DNA of 64,000 bases, taken from NCBI RefSeq assembly GCF_016907715.1, contig NZ_JAFBCM010000001.1:2108001-2172000 (forward strand), read 5' to 3'. The stretch's first letter is position 1. The number at the start of each line of letters is the position of its first letter. The translations under genes were made by a program, and so were the position numbers. The notes beneath the pieces were generated by a model. It did no database searches, was not told where the DNA came from, and was given only the letters and a program-made list of their open reading frames with translations. Shown here piece by piece: positions 7,502-18,022 of this stretch. The stretch is from Tenggerimyces flavus. Lineage in GTDB: Bacteria > Actinomycetota > Actinomycetes > Propionibacteriales > Actinopolymorphaceae.

Positions 7502-8728
7502 ATGGAGGGCATGCCTGAAGCCCTCGCGCCGGCGCTGGACCGGATCAAGTCGCTCGTCCTCGACGACGAGCGGCTCGTTCGTGCCGTCGCCGCCGGCCGG
7601 CGGAAGGGCGAGCAGCCGAGCTGGCGCCGGGCCGAGCTGAGGTACGTCGAGCTGAAGTCCGGCCGGCACCTGCAGCTGACGACGTACGACCAGACCCAGG
7701 CGTTCGCGACCAACGTCGCCACCGGCGACCAGGAGCAGGCGGTCGACGCGCTGCTGAGCGAGCCGTTCGGCAACTGGCACGTCGAGACCACCGAGCAGAC
7801 CGTCCAGCTCCGCGTCACGAAGAAGGGCGAGGCCCAGGTGCACACCGCGGCCGCTCAGTCGACCGCGACGCGGGAGCACGACCGGCAGAAGGACCGGGTC
7901 ATCCAGCCGACCGAGCCGTTCCTGCACGCGATCGGCATCACCGACGCGCAGGGCCGGGTCAAGCCCACCCGGCAGGACAAGTACCGGCAGGTCGAGGAGT
8001 TCGTCCGCAACCTCGACCAGGCACTGGAGGACGCCCGAGCGACCGGCCAGCTCCGCACCCCGTCCGACGACGAGCCGTGGCGGGTCGTCGACCTCGGCTG
8101 CGGCAACGCGTACCTCACGTTCGCCGCCTACAGCCACCTCAGCAAGCGGTATCCGATCGAGCTGATCGGCATCGACGTCAAGGAACAAGCCCGCGAACGC
8201 AACACCAAGCTCGCCGCCGACCTGGGCTGGTCGGGCGCGATGCGGTTCGAGCAGGGCGAGATCGCCACCGCTGAGCTCGACGAGCGGCCGGACATCGTGC
8301 TCGCGCTGCACGCCTGCGACACCGCGACGGACGACGCGCTCGCGCGGGCCGTCCGCTGGCAGGCGGCGCTCGTGCTCGCCGCGCCCTGCTGCCACCACGA
8401 CCTGCAGCGCCAGCTCAAGCAGGGCGAGCCGCCCGCCCCATACGCCCTCGTCGCGCGTAATCCCATCCTTCGTGAGAGGCTGGCCGACATGCTCACGGAC
8501 GCTCTGCGCGCCGCGGTCCTGCGGCTGCTCGGCTACCGCGTCGACGTCGTGGAGTTCGTCGACTCCGCCCACACTCCGCGCAACCTGCTGCTTCGCGCCG
8601 TCCGGACCAACGCCGACCCGGCGCCGGAGACCGTTCGCGACTACGGTGAGCTCACCGCGGCGTGGGGGGTGCGTCCCGCCCTCGCCCGACTCCTGGAGCC
8701 TGAGCTCGGGAAGGTCCTACGGCCGTGA
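7502..8728 (+). CDS. SAM-dependent methyltransferase (METTL25/PF13679-like)
   Basis: The 408-residue protein has a central class I methyltransferase domain. Motif I, WRVVDLGCGNAYLTF, is at about residues 192-206, followed by ELIGIDVKEQARE and the ALHACDTATDDALA block. The later CCHHDLQ motif is characteristic of the PF13679/METTL25 group. The N-terminal 150 residues are a separate conserved region. The substrate is unknown; some relatives act on proteins or RNA. An ATG at 7511 is an alternative start. Its stop overlaps the GTG of the next gene (GTGA), so the two are coupled. Confidence 0.82.
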   Translation: MEGMPEALAPALDRIKSLVLDDERLVRAVAAGRRKGEQPSWRRAELRYVELKSGRHLQLTTYDQTQAFATNVATGDQEQAVDALLSEPFGNWHVETTEQTVQLRVTKKGEAQVHTAAAQSTATREHDRQKDRVIQPTEPFLHAIGITDAQGRVKPTRQDKYRQVEEFVRNLDQALEDARATGQLRTPSDDEPWRVVDLGCGNAYLTFAAYSHLSKRYPIELIGIDVKEQARERNTKLAADLGWSGAMRFEQGEIATAELDERPDIVLALHACDTATDDALARAVRWQAALVLAAPCCHHDLQRQLKQGEPPAPYALVARNPILRERLADMLTDALRAAVLRLLGYRVDVVEFVDSAHTPRNLLLRAVRTNADPAPETVRDYGELTAAWGVRPALARLLEPELGKVLRP

Positions 8729-10236
8729 ACGTTCGAACGTTCGCCGCGGCTCTCGTGGCCGCCGGCCTGGCCGCGCTGGTCGCCGGCCCTGGCGTCGCGC
8801 TCGCCGACCCCGCGCCCGATCCGTCGCCGACCAGCAACGCGTTCACGCTGGACGACGAGCGCATCACCGAGTCCAGCGGGCTCGCCGCGAGCAGCGTGCA
8901 CAAGGGCACGTACTACACGATCAACGACTCCGACAACCAGGCGTACGTCTTCGCCATCGACGGCAAGACCGGCGAGGTCCAGGCCGCGTTGCGATTCCGG
9001 CAGATCGAGAACCGTGACTGGGAGGCCATCGCGCCCGGTCCCGAGGGCCGGATCTGGATCGGCGACATCGGCGACAACGAGCGCAACCAGGAGTCGATCA
9101 CCGTCTATCGGTTCCGCGAGCCGGCGCAGCTCGAGGACCAGCGGATGCGGTACGTGAGCTACAGCCTGGAGTACCCCGACGGTCCGCACGACGCCGAGGC
9201 GCTGCTCGTTCACCCCAAGACCGGGCGTCTGTACGTCGTCACCAAGGGCCTCGCCGGCACCGCGATCTACGCGGCGCCCGAGGAACTGACCGAGGACGGC
9301 AACAACGAGCTCGAGCGGTACGCCGACGCACCTGCCGCGGTCACCGACGGCGCGTTCGTACCGGACGGCTCGAAGGTGGTCCTGCGTACGTACGGCGCCG
9401 CCTGGCTGTACTCCTGGGGCAACGACAATCCGAAGCTCGACCGCAAGATCGCGCTCCCGACGCAGAAGCAGGGCGAGTCGCTCGCGGTCAGCTCGGACGG
9501 CAAGCAGATCCTGGTCGGGTCGGAGGGGGAGGGGAGCCAGGTCTTCGCGGTCTCGCTCGCCGCCGTCGCCAAGCCCACACCGAAGCCCACGCCGAAGCCG
9601 AGCGCATCCGCGACCGCCAAGCCGGGTGCGGCCGCGGACAAGGGGGCGGACAAGTCGCTGCTCGCCGGAGTTCCGTGGTGGGTGCCGGTCCTGGTGCTCG
9701 TCGTGGCTCTGGCGGCGGCCGTTGCCGCGTTCCCGGCCAAGCGGGCGCCGGCGCGGCTGCCGGCCGGCCCGGTGGCGGTCCCTGTGGAGCGCCGCGATCC
9801 GGACTGGGACGACGAGCCGCCGCCGCTGGCCCGGCCGTTGTATCGGGACCATTCGGCAATGCCGGACGCCGCTCCCGCTCCGGTCGCGCGGCCCCTCTAC
9901 CGCGACGACGCGGACGACGTGGTGCGCCGGTACGAGCCGGCGCAGGAGGCGCCGCCTCCGCCCCCGCGGGTTCGGCGGCCGCTGTTCCGGGACGAGGACG
10001 TCGACGACGATCCGCCGCCGCTCACCGACCCGTACCGGCAGCCCGACCCGTACCAGCGCCGGCAGCAGGACCCGTACGACCGGGAGCAGGACCCCTTCCC
10101 GCCGGATCCGTACCGCCGCGACCCCGAGCCGGAGTCCGACCCCTGGCGCGTCGAGCCGCCGATCCGCGAGCCCCGTGAGCATCGCCGGCGCGACGACACC
10201 TACGAGCGCGACCCTTACCGGCGCGACGACTATTAG
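8725..10236 (+). CDS. Secreted beta-propeller-like protein anchored by one membrane helix
   Basis: The 503-residue protein begins with a Sec signal peptide (residues 1-27, ending VALADPA). The outside part (about 35-285) has propeller-type repeats such as WEAIAPGPEGRIWIGDIGDNE. A Pro/Lys-rich linker (KPTPKPTPKPSAS) leads to one membrane helix at about 318-338. The remaining 165 residues form a cytoplasmic tail rich in Pro, Arg, Asp and Tyr, with repeated PLYRD, PYRRD and DPYQ units. The role is unknown. The low-complexity charged tail could bind partners or nucleic acid; that is inference. Confidence 0.72.
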   Translation: MNVRTFAAALVAAGLAALVAGPGVALADPAPDPSPTSNAFTLDDERITESSGLAASSVHKGTYYTINDSDNQAYVFAIDGKTGEVQAALRFRQIENRDWEAIAPGPEGRIWIGDIGDNERNQESITVYRFREPAQLEDQRMRYVSYSLEYPDGPHDAEALLVHPKTGRLYVVTKGLAGTAIYAAPEELTEDGNNELERYADAPAAVTDGAFVPDGSKVVLRTYGAAWLYSWGNDNPKLDRKIALPTQKQGESLAVSSDGKQILVGSEGEGSQVFAVSLAAVAKPTPKPTPKPSASATAKPGAAADKGADKSLLAGVPWWVPVLVLVVALAAAVAAFPAKRAPARLPAGPVAVPVERRDPDWDDEPPPLARPLYRDHSAMPDAAPAPVARPLYRDDADDVVRRYEPAQEAPPPPPRVRRPLFRDEDVDDDPPPLTDPYRQPDPYQRRQQDPYDREQDPFPPDPYRRDPEPESDPWRVEPPIREPREHRRRDDTYERDPYRRDDY

Positions 10237-12065
<1,829 letters not shown>

Positions 12066-12122
12066 GGGGACCACGTTCCCACTTGGAGGCGGCTTGAAGT
12101 CAATCCGCGTAGGGTCTGTCGG

Positions 12123-12893
12123 GTGTCCTGGACTGTCGCGATCACCGGTGCGGCCGGTGGGATCGGCACCACCGTACGGTCCGGCTTGGATCGGTCGCGG
12201 TTCTCGCTTCGGCTGCTCGACCAGGTCGCGCCCGCCGATCCCGACCCGCGGGACGAGGTCCGGGTGTTCGACCTGCGCTCGCTCCCGGCGACCCGACGCG
12301 CGTTGCGGGGCGTCGACGCCGTGCTGCACCTCGCCGCGTACGCCGACGAGAAGAGCTTCGAGGAGATCCACCAGAGCAACGTCGTCACCACGTACTCGGT
12401 CTACGAGGCGGCGCGGCTCGAAGGCGTGCGGCGGGTGGTGTTCGCCTCGAGCGTGCACGTGACGGGCTTCTACCCCTGGGGTCGGATGACCTCGCCGGCG
12501 GATCGGCCCCGGCCGGACACGTTCTACGCGCTCAGCAAGGTGTACGGCGAGAACCTCGGCAGCATGTACGCGGACCGCTATGGCATCTCGGTGGTGAACC
12601 TGCGCATCATCGGCTTCGCGGTCGAACCGGACGACCCCGCGTTCCTCTGGGGCTGGCTCAGTCCCGGCGACACCGTCCGCCTCGCCACGGCGGCCCTGAC
12701 CGCGCCGGACATTCGCTTCGTCACGTTGTACGGCGTCTCGCGTAACCAGCGCCGCTTCTACACCGAGGACGGCTGGTCGGAGATCGGCTACGCCCCGCTT
12801 GACGACGCCGAGCAGTTCGCCTCCCGCTGGCCCGACGCGACGCCGCATCCCCTTGCGGGCATGGGCTTCACCGACCCCGACTACACCGGCTGA
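12123..12893 (+). CDS. Uronate dehydrogenase-like SDR (NAD-dependent)
   Basis: The 256-residue SDR has the glycine motif TGAAGGIG (residues 8-15), D33 after the second strand, and a complete catalytic set: SS at 110-111 and Y135-xxx-K139 in FYALSKVYGEN. The segments EKSFEEIHQSNVVTTYSVYEAA and FASSVHVTGFYP closely follow bacterial uronate dehydrogenases, which oxidise glucuronate or galacturonate to aldaro-lactones. No other uronate gene is adjacent, so the sugar is uncertain. GTG at 12123 is the start that keeps the Rossmann strand. Confidence 0.75.
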   Translation: MSWTVAITGAAGGIGTTVRSGLDRSRFSLRLLDQVAPADPDPRDEVRVFDLRSLPATRRALRGVDAVLHLAAYADEKSFEEIHQSNVVTTYSVYEAARLEGVRRVVFASSVHVTGFYPWGRMTSPADRPRPDTFYALSKVYGENLGSMYADRYGISVVNLRIIGFAVEPDDPAFLWGWLSPGDTVRLATAALTAPDIRFVTLYGVSRNQRRFYTEDGWSEIGYAPLDDAEQFASRWPDATPHPLAGMGFTDPDYTG

Positions 12894-12967
12894 CCTCGCG
12901 ATGATCACGCTGCGGGTGGATGCCGGCGCTGGAGACGTTCACCTGGCAGCGGATGGGCACGGATGCT

Positions 12968-13050
12968 GCTTTACCTGGCGAGTGGGTGCTTGACGCGGGG
13001 TGTATCCCACGTAGAGCGGCGAATGATCATGTAAACATGATCATTTGCCG
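12968..13050. repeat. Two-hairpin intergenic repeat, copy 2 (convergent genes)
   Basis: This is the same layout as copy 1: TTTACCTGGCGAGTGGGTGC, then CCCACGTAGAGCGGC, then hairpin B at 13018-13049. Hairpin B has one G-T wobble in its 15-bp stem and the same AA loop. Hairpin A has decayed on its left arm. It lies between the convergent uronate-dehydrogenase-like and EamA genes. Confidence 0.8.
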
Positions 13051-13169
13051 TCACCGGGGAGTCGCTCGGGGGTCGCGGAGGGTCGTCCAGGAGTACCCGG
13101 GGCGGCCTGCTCGTCAGCGGTGCCGAGACGCCACTGTGTCGCTCCAGCCACGTTCGCAACACACCTAGC

Positions 13170-14138
13170 CTAGTCCGATCGCGGCTTGGGCTTGGCCGTA
13201 CTCAGCTGCACCACCGTCGCACCCGTCAACAGCACGACCGCGCCGAGGATCTGGATCGACGTCAGGGCTTGGCCGAGCAGCACCCAGGCCGCGACCGTCG
13301 CCACCACTGGTTCGCAGAGGGCGAGCACGCTCACCACGTTCGACGGCAGGTACTGCATCGCGGCGATGCTCAGCAGGTACGCCAACACCGTGCTGACCAC
13401 GGCCATCAGCACCAGCAGCAGCCAGACGGGCAGCATCCATCCACCGAAGGCCGTCGTAGATCCCAACGCCTCAAGGGGAAACGTCCACGGCGGCGCCAGC
13501 AGCCAGATCGCGGCAGCGCCGACGATCATGCCCCACGTCACGAGGCCGAGCGGTGACGTCGAGCTCACGCCGCGTTCGCCCAGCAGGAAGTACGCCGCCG
13601 CGGTGAACGCCGTGCCCACGCCGAACAGCAACCCCAGCGCATCGAACGCCAACCCCTGCCACACCTGCGCCACCAGCACGAGCCCGGTCAGCGCCAGCGC
13701 CGTTCCCAGCCACGCACGCCAGGGCAACACCGTACGGCGAACGAACCGCACCCACAGCGCCACCAGGATCGGCGCCGTGAACTCCAGCAGCATCGCGATC
13801 CCGATCGGGATCCGCGCGACGGCCGCGAAGTACAGCAGCTGCACGATCCCCACCCCGAACAGCCCGTACGCGCCGACCAGAGGCCAGCTCTTGCGCGGAA
13901 TCCGCAACACCGAAGGACGAAAGATCGCGACGCCCACCAGCAGCAGTACCGCTGCCGTGGTGATCCGCGCGCTCGCCACGTGTTGAGCCGAGACGCCCGC
14001 GCCCATGATCGCCTTCGCGAACGGGCCCGACGTCCCGAAGCAGACCGACGCGACCAGGATCAGCACGGTCCCGCGCCGCCGATGCCGCTCGGTCAGAGCC
14101 GGCCGGGCGACGAGCGGGGTCTCGAGTTCGCTGGTCAC
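13170..14138 (-). CDS. EamA/DMT family transporter
   Basis: The 322-residue protein contains ten predicted membrane helices arranged as two EamA repeats. The first opens with ILVASVCFGTSGPFAKAIMGAG and the second with LGLLFGVGTAFTAAAYFLLGERG. EamA proteins export amino acids or other metabolites across the inner membrane; the substrate cannot be assigned. A GTG at 14138 is the most likely start, since upstream residues in this frame are antisense to the AraC gene. A divergent AraC-type regulator at 14196 may control it. Confidence 0.85.
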   Translation of the reverse strand: MTSELETPLVARPALTERHRRRGTVLILVASVCFGTSGPFAKAIMGAGVSAQHVASARITTAAVLLLVGVAIFRPSVLRIPRKSWPLVGAYGLFGVGIVQLLYFAAVARIPIGIAMLLEFTAPILVALWVRFVRRTVLPWRAWLGTALALTGLVLVAQVWQGLAFDALGLLFGVGTAFTAAAYFLLGERGVSSTSPLGLVTWGMIVGAAAIWLLAPPWTFPLEALGSTTAFGGWMLPVWLLLVLMAVVSTVLAYLLSIAAMQYLPSNVVSVLALCEPVVATVAAWVLLGQALTSIQILGAVVLLTGATVVQLSTAKPKPRSD

Positions 14139-14195
14139 CCTTGCAGTCTGCCGGGCCACGGCAACACCTCGCCCTAGCGTCCATCGGTTGGCACA

Positions 14196-15029
14196 ATGCG
14201 CTCTGTGAACGGCGGCCAGAGCTACGTGGAGCGGCCTCCGGTTCCGTTGCTCACGGGGTGGGTGTCCGTCGTCTGGACCCAGCAGATCGGGCCGGCGGCG
14301 GCACCGTACGTGCAGCGCAACCTCCCGCACGGCGGCATGGAGCTCACCTGCGTGCTCGGCGAGCGCCCGCGGCTGACCGGACCGCTGAGCATGCTCTCCC
14401 TCGAGATCCTGGCGCCGGGAGCCACCCTCGTCGGCGTACGTCTGCGCCCCGGCACGGCCGCCCTGCTCGGCCTCAGCGCACCCGAGCTCGTCGACCGCCA
14501 GGTCGAGTGGAACCCCGACCACCTTGGCGAACGCCTCGCCCTCGCCCCCTCGCCCGAGGCAGCCCTCGACAACCTCCAGCACGAGCTGGTCGGAAGGCTC
14601 GCGGACACCCCGGCGCGGGACCCGTTGATCGGCCCGCTCCTCCACCACCTGCAGCCCTGGCAGGACGGGACCGTGGGTGCGCTGCGCGAGGTGCTGTACG
14701 TCTCCGAGCGGCAGCTGCGCCGCCGCTGCCTCGCGGCCACCGGGTTCGCGCCGAAGACTCTGCACATGATGTTGCGCTTCCAGGGGTTCCTCGCGGTCGC
14801 GCAGCAGGCCGTCGCCGAGGGCGGCGTGCCGGGCGAGGACTGGCTGGCCCGGGTCGCGGACGACCTGGGGTACGCCGACCAGTCGCACCTGCACCGCGAG
14901 TGCGTCCGCCTGGCCGGCCTGCCCGCGCGCGCCTACCTCGGCGCGGTGGAGTCGGCCTGCGCCTGCGGGCACGACCACTCGGCGTCGTACGTGCCGATCC
15001 TGCGCTCCCGGGCAGAGCGCGTCGGTTAG
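14196..15029 (+). CDS. AraC family transcriptional regulator
   Basis: The 277-residue regulator has an N-terminal ligand-sensing half (about 1-150; TGWVSVVWTQQ, PHGGMELTCVLG) of the type often named DUF6597. A C-terminal AraC DNA-binding domain follows (about 160-260): LYVSERQLRRRCLAATGFAPKTLHMMLRFQ, then IADDLGYADQSHLHRE-type second helix-turn-helix residues. C-terminal residues include a CACGHDH stretch that could bind metal. It is divergent from the EamA gene, 57 bp away, and may regulate it. Confidence 0.85.
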   Translation: MRSVNGGQSYVERPPVPLLTGWVSVVWTQQIGPAAAPYVQRNLPHGGMELTCVLGERPRLTGPLSMLSLEILAPGATLVGVRLRPGTAALLGLSAPELVDRQVEWNPDHLGERLALAPSPEAALDNLQHELVGRLADTPARDPLIGPLLHHLQPWQDGTVGALREVLYVSERQLRRRCLAATGFAPKTLHMMLRFQGFLAVAQQAVAEGGVPGEDWLARVADDLGYADQSHLHRECVRLAGLPARAYLGAVESACACGHDHSASYVPILRSRAERVG

Positions 15030-15946
15030 CGGTCGTTGCCCGCGCGGAGCCAAGCCACGTAGTCGGCGATGCCGCGGTCGGTGTCGTACGCCGGGGCGTA
15101 GCCGACGTCCTCGGCGATGCGGGTGACGTCGAGGTAGGTGTTGCGCCGCACCTTGCGGCCCGGAGTCAGCGGGACGTCGGCACCGGGGACCGCGCCGGAG
15201 AGGGCTGCCGCGACCTCGGCGTTCGTCGTCACGCGACCGGAGCCGACGTTGTACGTACGGTGCTTCAAGCCGTCCGCGACCTGCAGCAGCGCGATGCCGC
15301 GGGCCAGGTCCTTCACGTAGCACAGGTCGGTGCCGTCCTCGGCGTACGGCGGCTCGCCGGCCGGGGTCCCGCGCACCGCGGCGTGCACGAGACGCGGCAG
15401 GGCGAAGTACGGCGACGCCGGGTCGACGAGCGGCCCCCAAGCGGTGGAGATCCGCAGCTGCACCACGTCCAGGGAGGAGGCGTCCGCGACCACCGACGAG
15501 ACCAGCTCCGAAACCCGCTTGAACGTCCCGAGCGGCCCGCCCCGCGTCCCAGGCGGCAGCGGAACGTCCTCGCCGAACGGCAGCGACGGCACTCCGACGT
15601 ACACGCCGATCGAGCTCGCCAGACTCACCCGCCGCACACCCCACGCAAGCCCGGCGGCGAGAACGTTGAACAACAGTTGAGTATTCGCCTCGAGGAAGTC
15701 CAGAGCCTCGGGCGGCTGCGACGATGCGAGATGCACGATGCCGGTGATCTCGTGCCGCGCGCCCAGGGCAAGCAGCGCGGACCGGTCACCGGCGTCCACA
15801 GCATCGACGACCACGCCCGAGGAGGCCAGGAACGAGGGCAGCGAAGACGGCCGCCGGCTGATCAGCAAGCACGACTCGCCGAGGTCGAGCAGCGCCCGGG
15901 CTGTGTGCGCACCGATGAACCCGAGGCCACCCGTCACGAGGATCAT
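15026..15946 (-). CDS. NAD-dependent epimerase/dehydratase family protein (paralog 1)
   Basis: The 306-residue extended SDR has the motif TGGLGFIG near the start and conserved GIVHLASSQ and YNVGSGR segments of sugar-nucleotide epimerases. The catalytic tyrosine of YxxxK is missing: the sequence around the lysine is GPLGTFKRVSE, with leucine at the tyrosine position. Residual activity therefore needs testing. It lies 10 bp downstream of a close paralog with the same substitution type. Their products could form a heteromer or act on related sugars. Confidence 0.8.
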   Translation of the reverse strand: MILVTGGLGFIGAHTARALLDLGESCLLISRRPSSLPSFLASSGVVVDAVDAGDRSALLALGARHEITGIVHLASSQPPEALDFLEANTQLLFNVLAAGLAWGVRRVSLASSIGVYVGVPSLPFGEDVPLPPGTRGGPLGTFKRVSELVSSVVADASSLDVVQLRISTAWGPLVDPASPYFALPRLVHAAVRGTPAGEPPYAEDGTDLCYVKDLARGIALLQVADGLKHRTYNVGSGRVTTNAEVAAALSGAVPGADVPLTPGRKVRRNTYLDVTRIAEDVGYAPAYDTDRGIADYVAWLRAGNDR

Positions 15947-15956
15947 GCCGACGACG

Positions 15957-16910
15957 CTAGCGGTCGTGCGTCCGCAGCCACTCGACGTAGTCCGGCACGG
16001 CGCGCTCGACGTCGTACTCCGGCACGAACCCGGTGTCGGTCCGCAGCCGGGCGATGTCCTGGTAGTTCGCCGGCGGCGCGCCAGGATTGCGGCCGGACGG
16101 CAGCGTGAGCTGAGCCGAAGGAACGGCGGCGTTGATCGCGTCGACGACGTCACCGAAACGCACCAGGGCGCCACCGGAGACGTTGTAGATGCGGTGGTTC
16201 AGCCGCTCCGCGACCATCAGCAGCGCGATCGCCCGGCCACAGTCCTTCACATACAGCACGTCGGCCGCGTCGTCGGCGTAAGCCGGCGGGCGGTGCGGCG
16301 CCGCCAGGTCGGGATCCTCGCCCCAGGCCGCCGCCGCGATCAGCCGGGGCAGCGGCGTGAACGGGTTGTCCGGCTCGTTGAGCGGACCGAAGATCGTCCC
16401 GATCCGCAGGCCCACCGTCTCGAACCCAGCGGCGTCACCAGCCAACGCGGCCCACAGCTCCGCGGTCCGCTTGAACACCGGGATCTGGTGCACAGCCAGC
16501 ACCGGCAGCGGGAACTCCTCGCGCAACGGAACCTCGGAAACCCCGGCGTACGCCCCGATCGTGCTGGCGTACGAGAACCGCCGCACGCCCCAGGAAGCCG
16601 CCGCCTCGAGCGCGTTCAACAGGCCGAGCGCGTCGGCGCGGAGGTAGGTGACCGGGTCGGGCTCGTCGAAGCGGGCCGCCGCCAGATGCACGATGCCGGT
16701 GATCTCGTGCCGCTTCCCGAGGTCGAGGAACGCAGCCTCGTCGGTGACGTCCAGCGCTTCGACGACCACGCGGCCGTCGGCCTCGCCGGCAAGATACGAG
16801 GGCAGGTCGGTGGACCGGTACGCGGTCAGCACGACCGACTCGCCCAGGTCCAACAGTGCCCGCGCCGTGTGCGACCCGATCGAGCCGAGGCCGCCAGTCA
16901 CGAGGATCAT
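15957..16910 (-). CDS. NAD-dependent epimerase/dehydratase family protein (paralog 2)
   Basis: This 317-residue paralog of the next gene shares [21 protein letters not shown] and the [11 protein letters not shown] block. Its lysine context is [11 protein letters not shown], so tyrosine is again absent. The C-terminal VPDYVEWLR ending also matches paralog 1. The ATG overlaps the stop of the upstream flavoprotein gene (ATGA at 16907-16910). A duplication inside an operon is the simplest origin. The sugar or polyketide substrate is unknown. Confidence 0.8.
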   Translation of the reverse strand: MILVTGGLGSIGSHTARALLDLGESVVLTAYRSTDLPSYLAGEADGRVVVEALDVTDEAAFLDLGKRHEITGIVHLAAARFDEPDPVTYLRADALGLLNALEAAASWGVRRFSYASTIGAYAGVSEVPLREEFPLPVLAVHQIPVFKRTAELWAALAGDAAGFETVGLRIGTIFGPLNEPDNPFTPLPRLIAAAAWGEDPDLAAPHRPPAYADDAADVLYVKDCGRAIALLMVAERLNHRIYNVSGGALVRFGDVVDAINAAVPSAQLTLPSGRNPGAPPANYQDIARLRTDTGFVPEYDVERAVPDYVEWLRTHDR

Positions 16911-17299
16911 CGCGGGAAGAACACCCCCGCCGACTCGACCTCGACGAGGAAGGCGACGCGATCCTCGCGGACCGGGTACGGAATGCCGAGGTACTTCGTC
17001 GACAGCTGGTCGACGATCGCCCAGCCCTCGTCGCCGTCGACGACCTTGACGACGCGGCCGCGCAGGTACGCGCTGTCGTTCGGCGCGTCGGCGTCGGTGA
17101 GCGAGATCGCCACCCGGGGGTCGCGGGCGACGTTCTTGCCCTTGACCGAGCTCGCCGAGCTCTGGAACGCGACGTACCCGTCGACCAGGTCGACCCACAC
17201 CGGCACGCTGTGCGGTGCGCCGTCGGGCAGCACGGTGGCGAGGTGGGCGCGGCTCGGGGCCTTCAGGAGACGAACGACGTCTTCGGACAGGTGGGTCAT
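16907..17299 (-). CDS. PPOX-class flavin/F420-dependent oxidoreductase
   Basis: The 130-residue split-barrel protein resembles the pyridoxamine-phosphate-oxidase-like family that uses F420 or FMN. Typical features are [20 protein letters not shown] at residues 18-37 and the [17 protein letters not shown] block. Members reduce diverse substrates using F420H2; actinobacteria carry many copies. It lies between a RibD-type reductase and the epimerase pair and probably shares a transcript with them. Confidence 0.83.
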   Translation of the reverse strand: MTHLSEDVVRLLKAPSRAHLATVLPDGAPHSVPVWVDLVDGYVAFQSSASSVKGKNVARDPRVAISLTDADAPNDSAYLRGRVVKVVDGDEGWAIVDQLSTKYLGIPYPVREDRVAFLVEVESAGVFFPR

Positions 17300-17309
17300 G
17301 GGCGAGGCC

Positions 17310-17876
17310 TCACTTCACGACGGCGAACAGCAGGTGGGTGGTGGTCGGGGCCTCGATCACGCGCTTGCGCTCGAGCTGGACCTGGCCGCCGAGGTGCTCG
17401 AACAGCCTCGTTCCGCCGTTCAGCAGGACGGGCGCGAGGTGGATCCAGATCTCGTCGAGCAGCCCGGCGGCGATGCACTGTTGGACGGCGCTCGCGCCGT
17501 GCAGGCCGACCGTCTTGCCGTCGGCGGCCTTCTCCGCCTGGGCGACCGCGCTCTCGATCCCGTCGGTGACGAACGTGAACAGCCCGGGCGGATGCGATGA
17601 CTGGTCTGCCGGCGGCTCGTGGGTGAGGACGAAGCACGGCGCCTTGCCCACCGGCCCGCCGTCGGTCCAGCGCGCGAGGTCGTACCCGACGCGTCCCATG
17701 ATGACCGCGCCGACCTCGGCGACCATCTCGTCGAGCAGGCGCGCGGAGTCGGGGTTGCCGTCGAGCCAGCCGAACAGCACGCCGCCGCCCTCTCCCAGCT
17801 GCTCCTCGTGGGTGGGGTTCGGGCCGGTGACGAAACCGTCGAGCGACATCGAGATGCCCGACAAGACCTTGGCCAT
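17310..17876 (-). CDS. Dihydrofolate reductase family protein (RibD C-terminal-like)
   Basis: The 188-residue protein has the RibD_C/DHFR-like fold signs: SMSLDGFVTGPN near the start, MGRVGYDLARW, VLTHEPP, LHGASAVQQCIAAGLLDEIWIHLAPVLLNGGTRLFEHL. The family binds NADPH; substrates are often unknown. The ATG at 17876 has AAGGAG upstream. It probably heads an operon with the flavoprotein and the two epimerases. Confidence 0.85.
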   Translation of the reverse strand: MAKVLSGISMSLDGFVTGPNPTHEEQLGEGGGVLFGWLDGNPDSARLLDEMVAEVGAVIMGRVGYDLARWTDGGPVGKAPCFVLTHEPPADQSSHPPGLFTFVTDGIESAVAQAEKAADGKTVGLHGASAVQQCIAAGLLDEIWIHLAPVLLNGGTRLFEHLGGQVQLERKRVIEAPTTTHLLFAVVK

Positions 17877-17962
17877 GCGTGTCTCCTTCCTGGTGGAAGG
17901 CGACGCTACCGAGCGCGGGAGCGGGCGCTCTTGAAGAAATCGGCCATCGTGCGCCGAACGTG

Positions 17963-17998
17963 ACGAGGCGCCGCGGCCGGCAGGCCGCGGCACCTCGT
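17963..17998. terminator. Strong GC hairpin downstream of the first RTX gene
   Basis: The arms ACGAGGCGCCGCGGCC (17963-17978) and GGCCGCGGCACCTCGT (17983-17998) pair with one mismatch around a 4-base loop. The hairpin is 25 bp past the stop of the minus-strand RTX gene and upstream of the RibD-like gene, which suits a terminator between two transcripts on one strand. There is no U-run. Confidence 0.65.
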
Positions 17999-18022
17999 GC
18001 CAAACGTGGACCGGGTCAGTCC

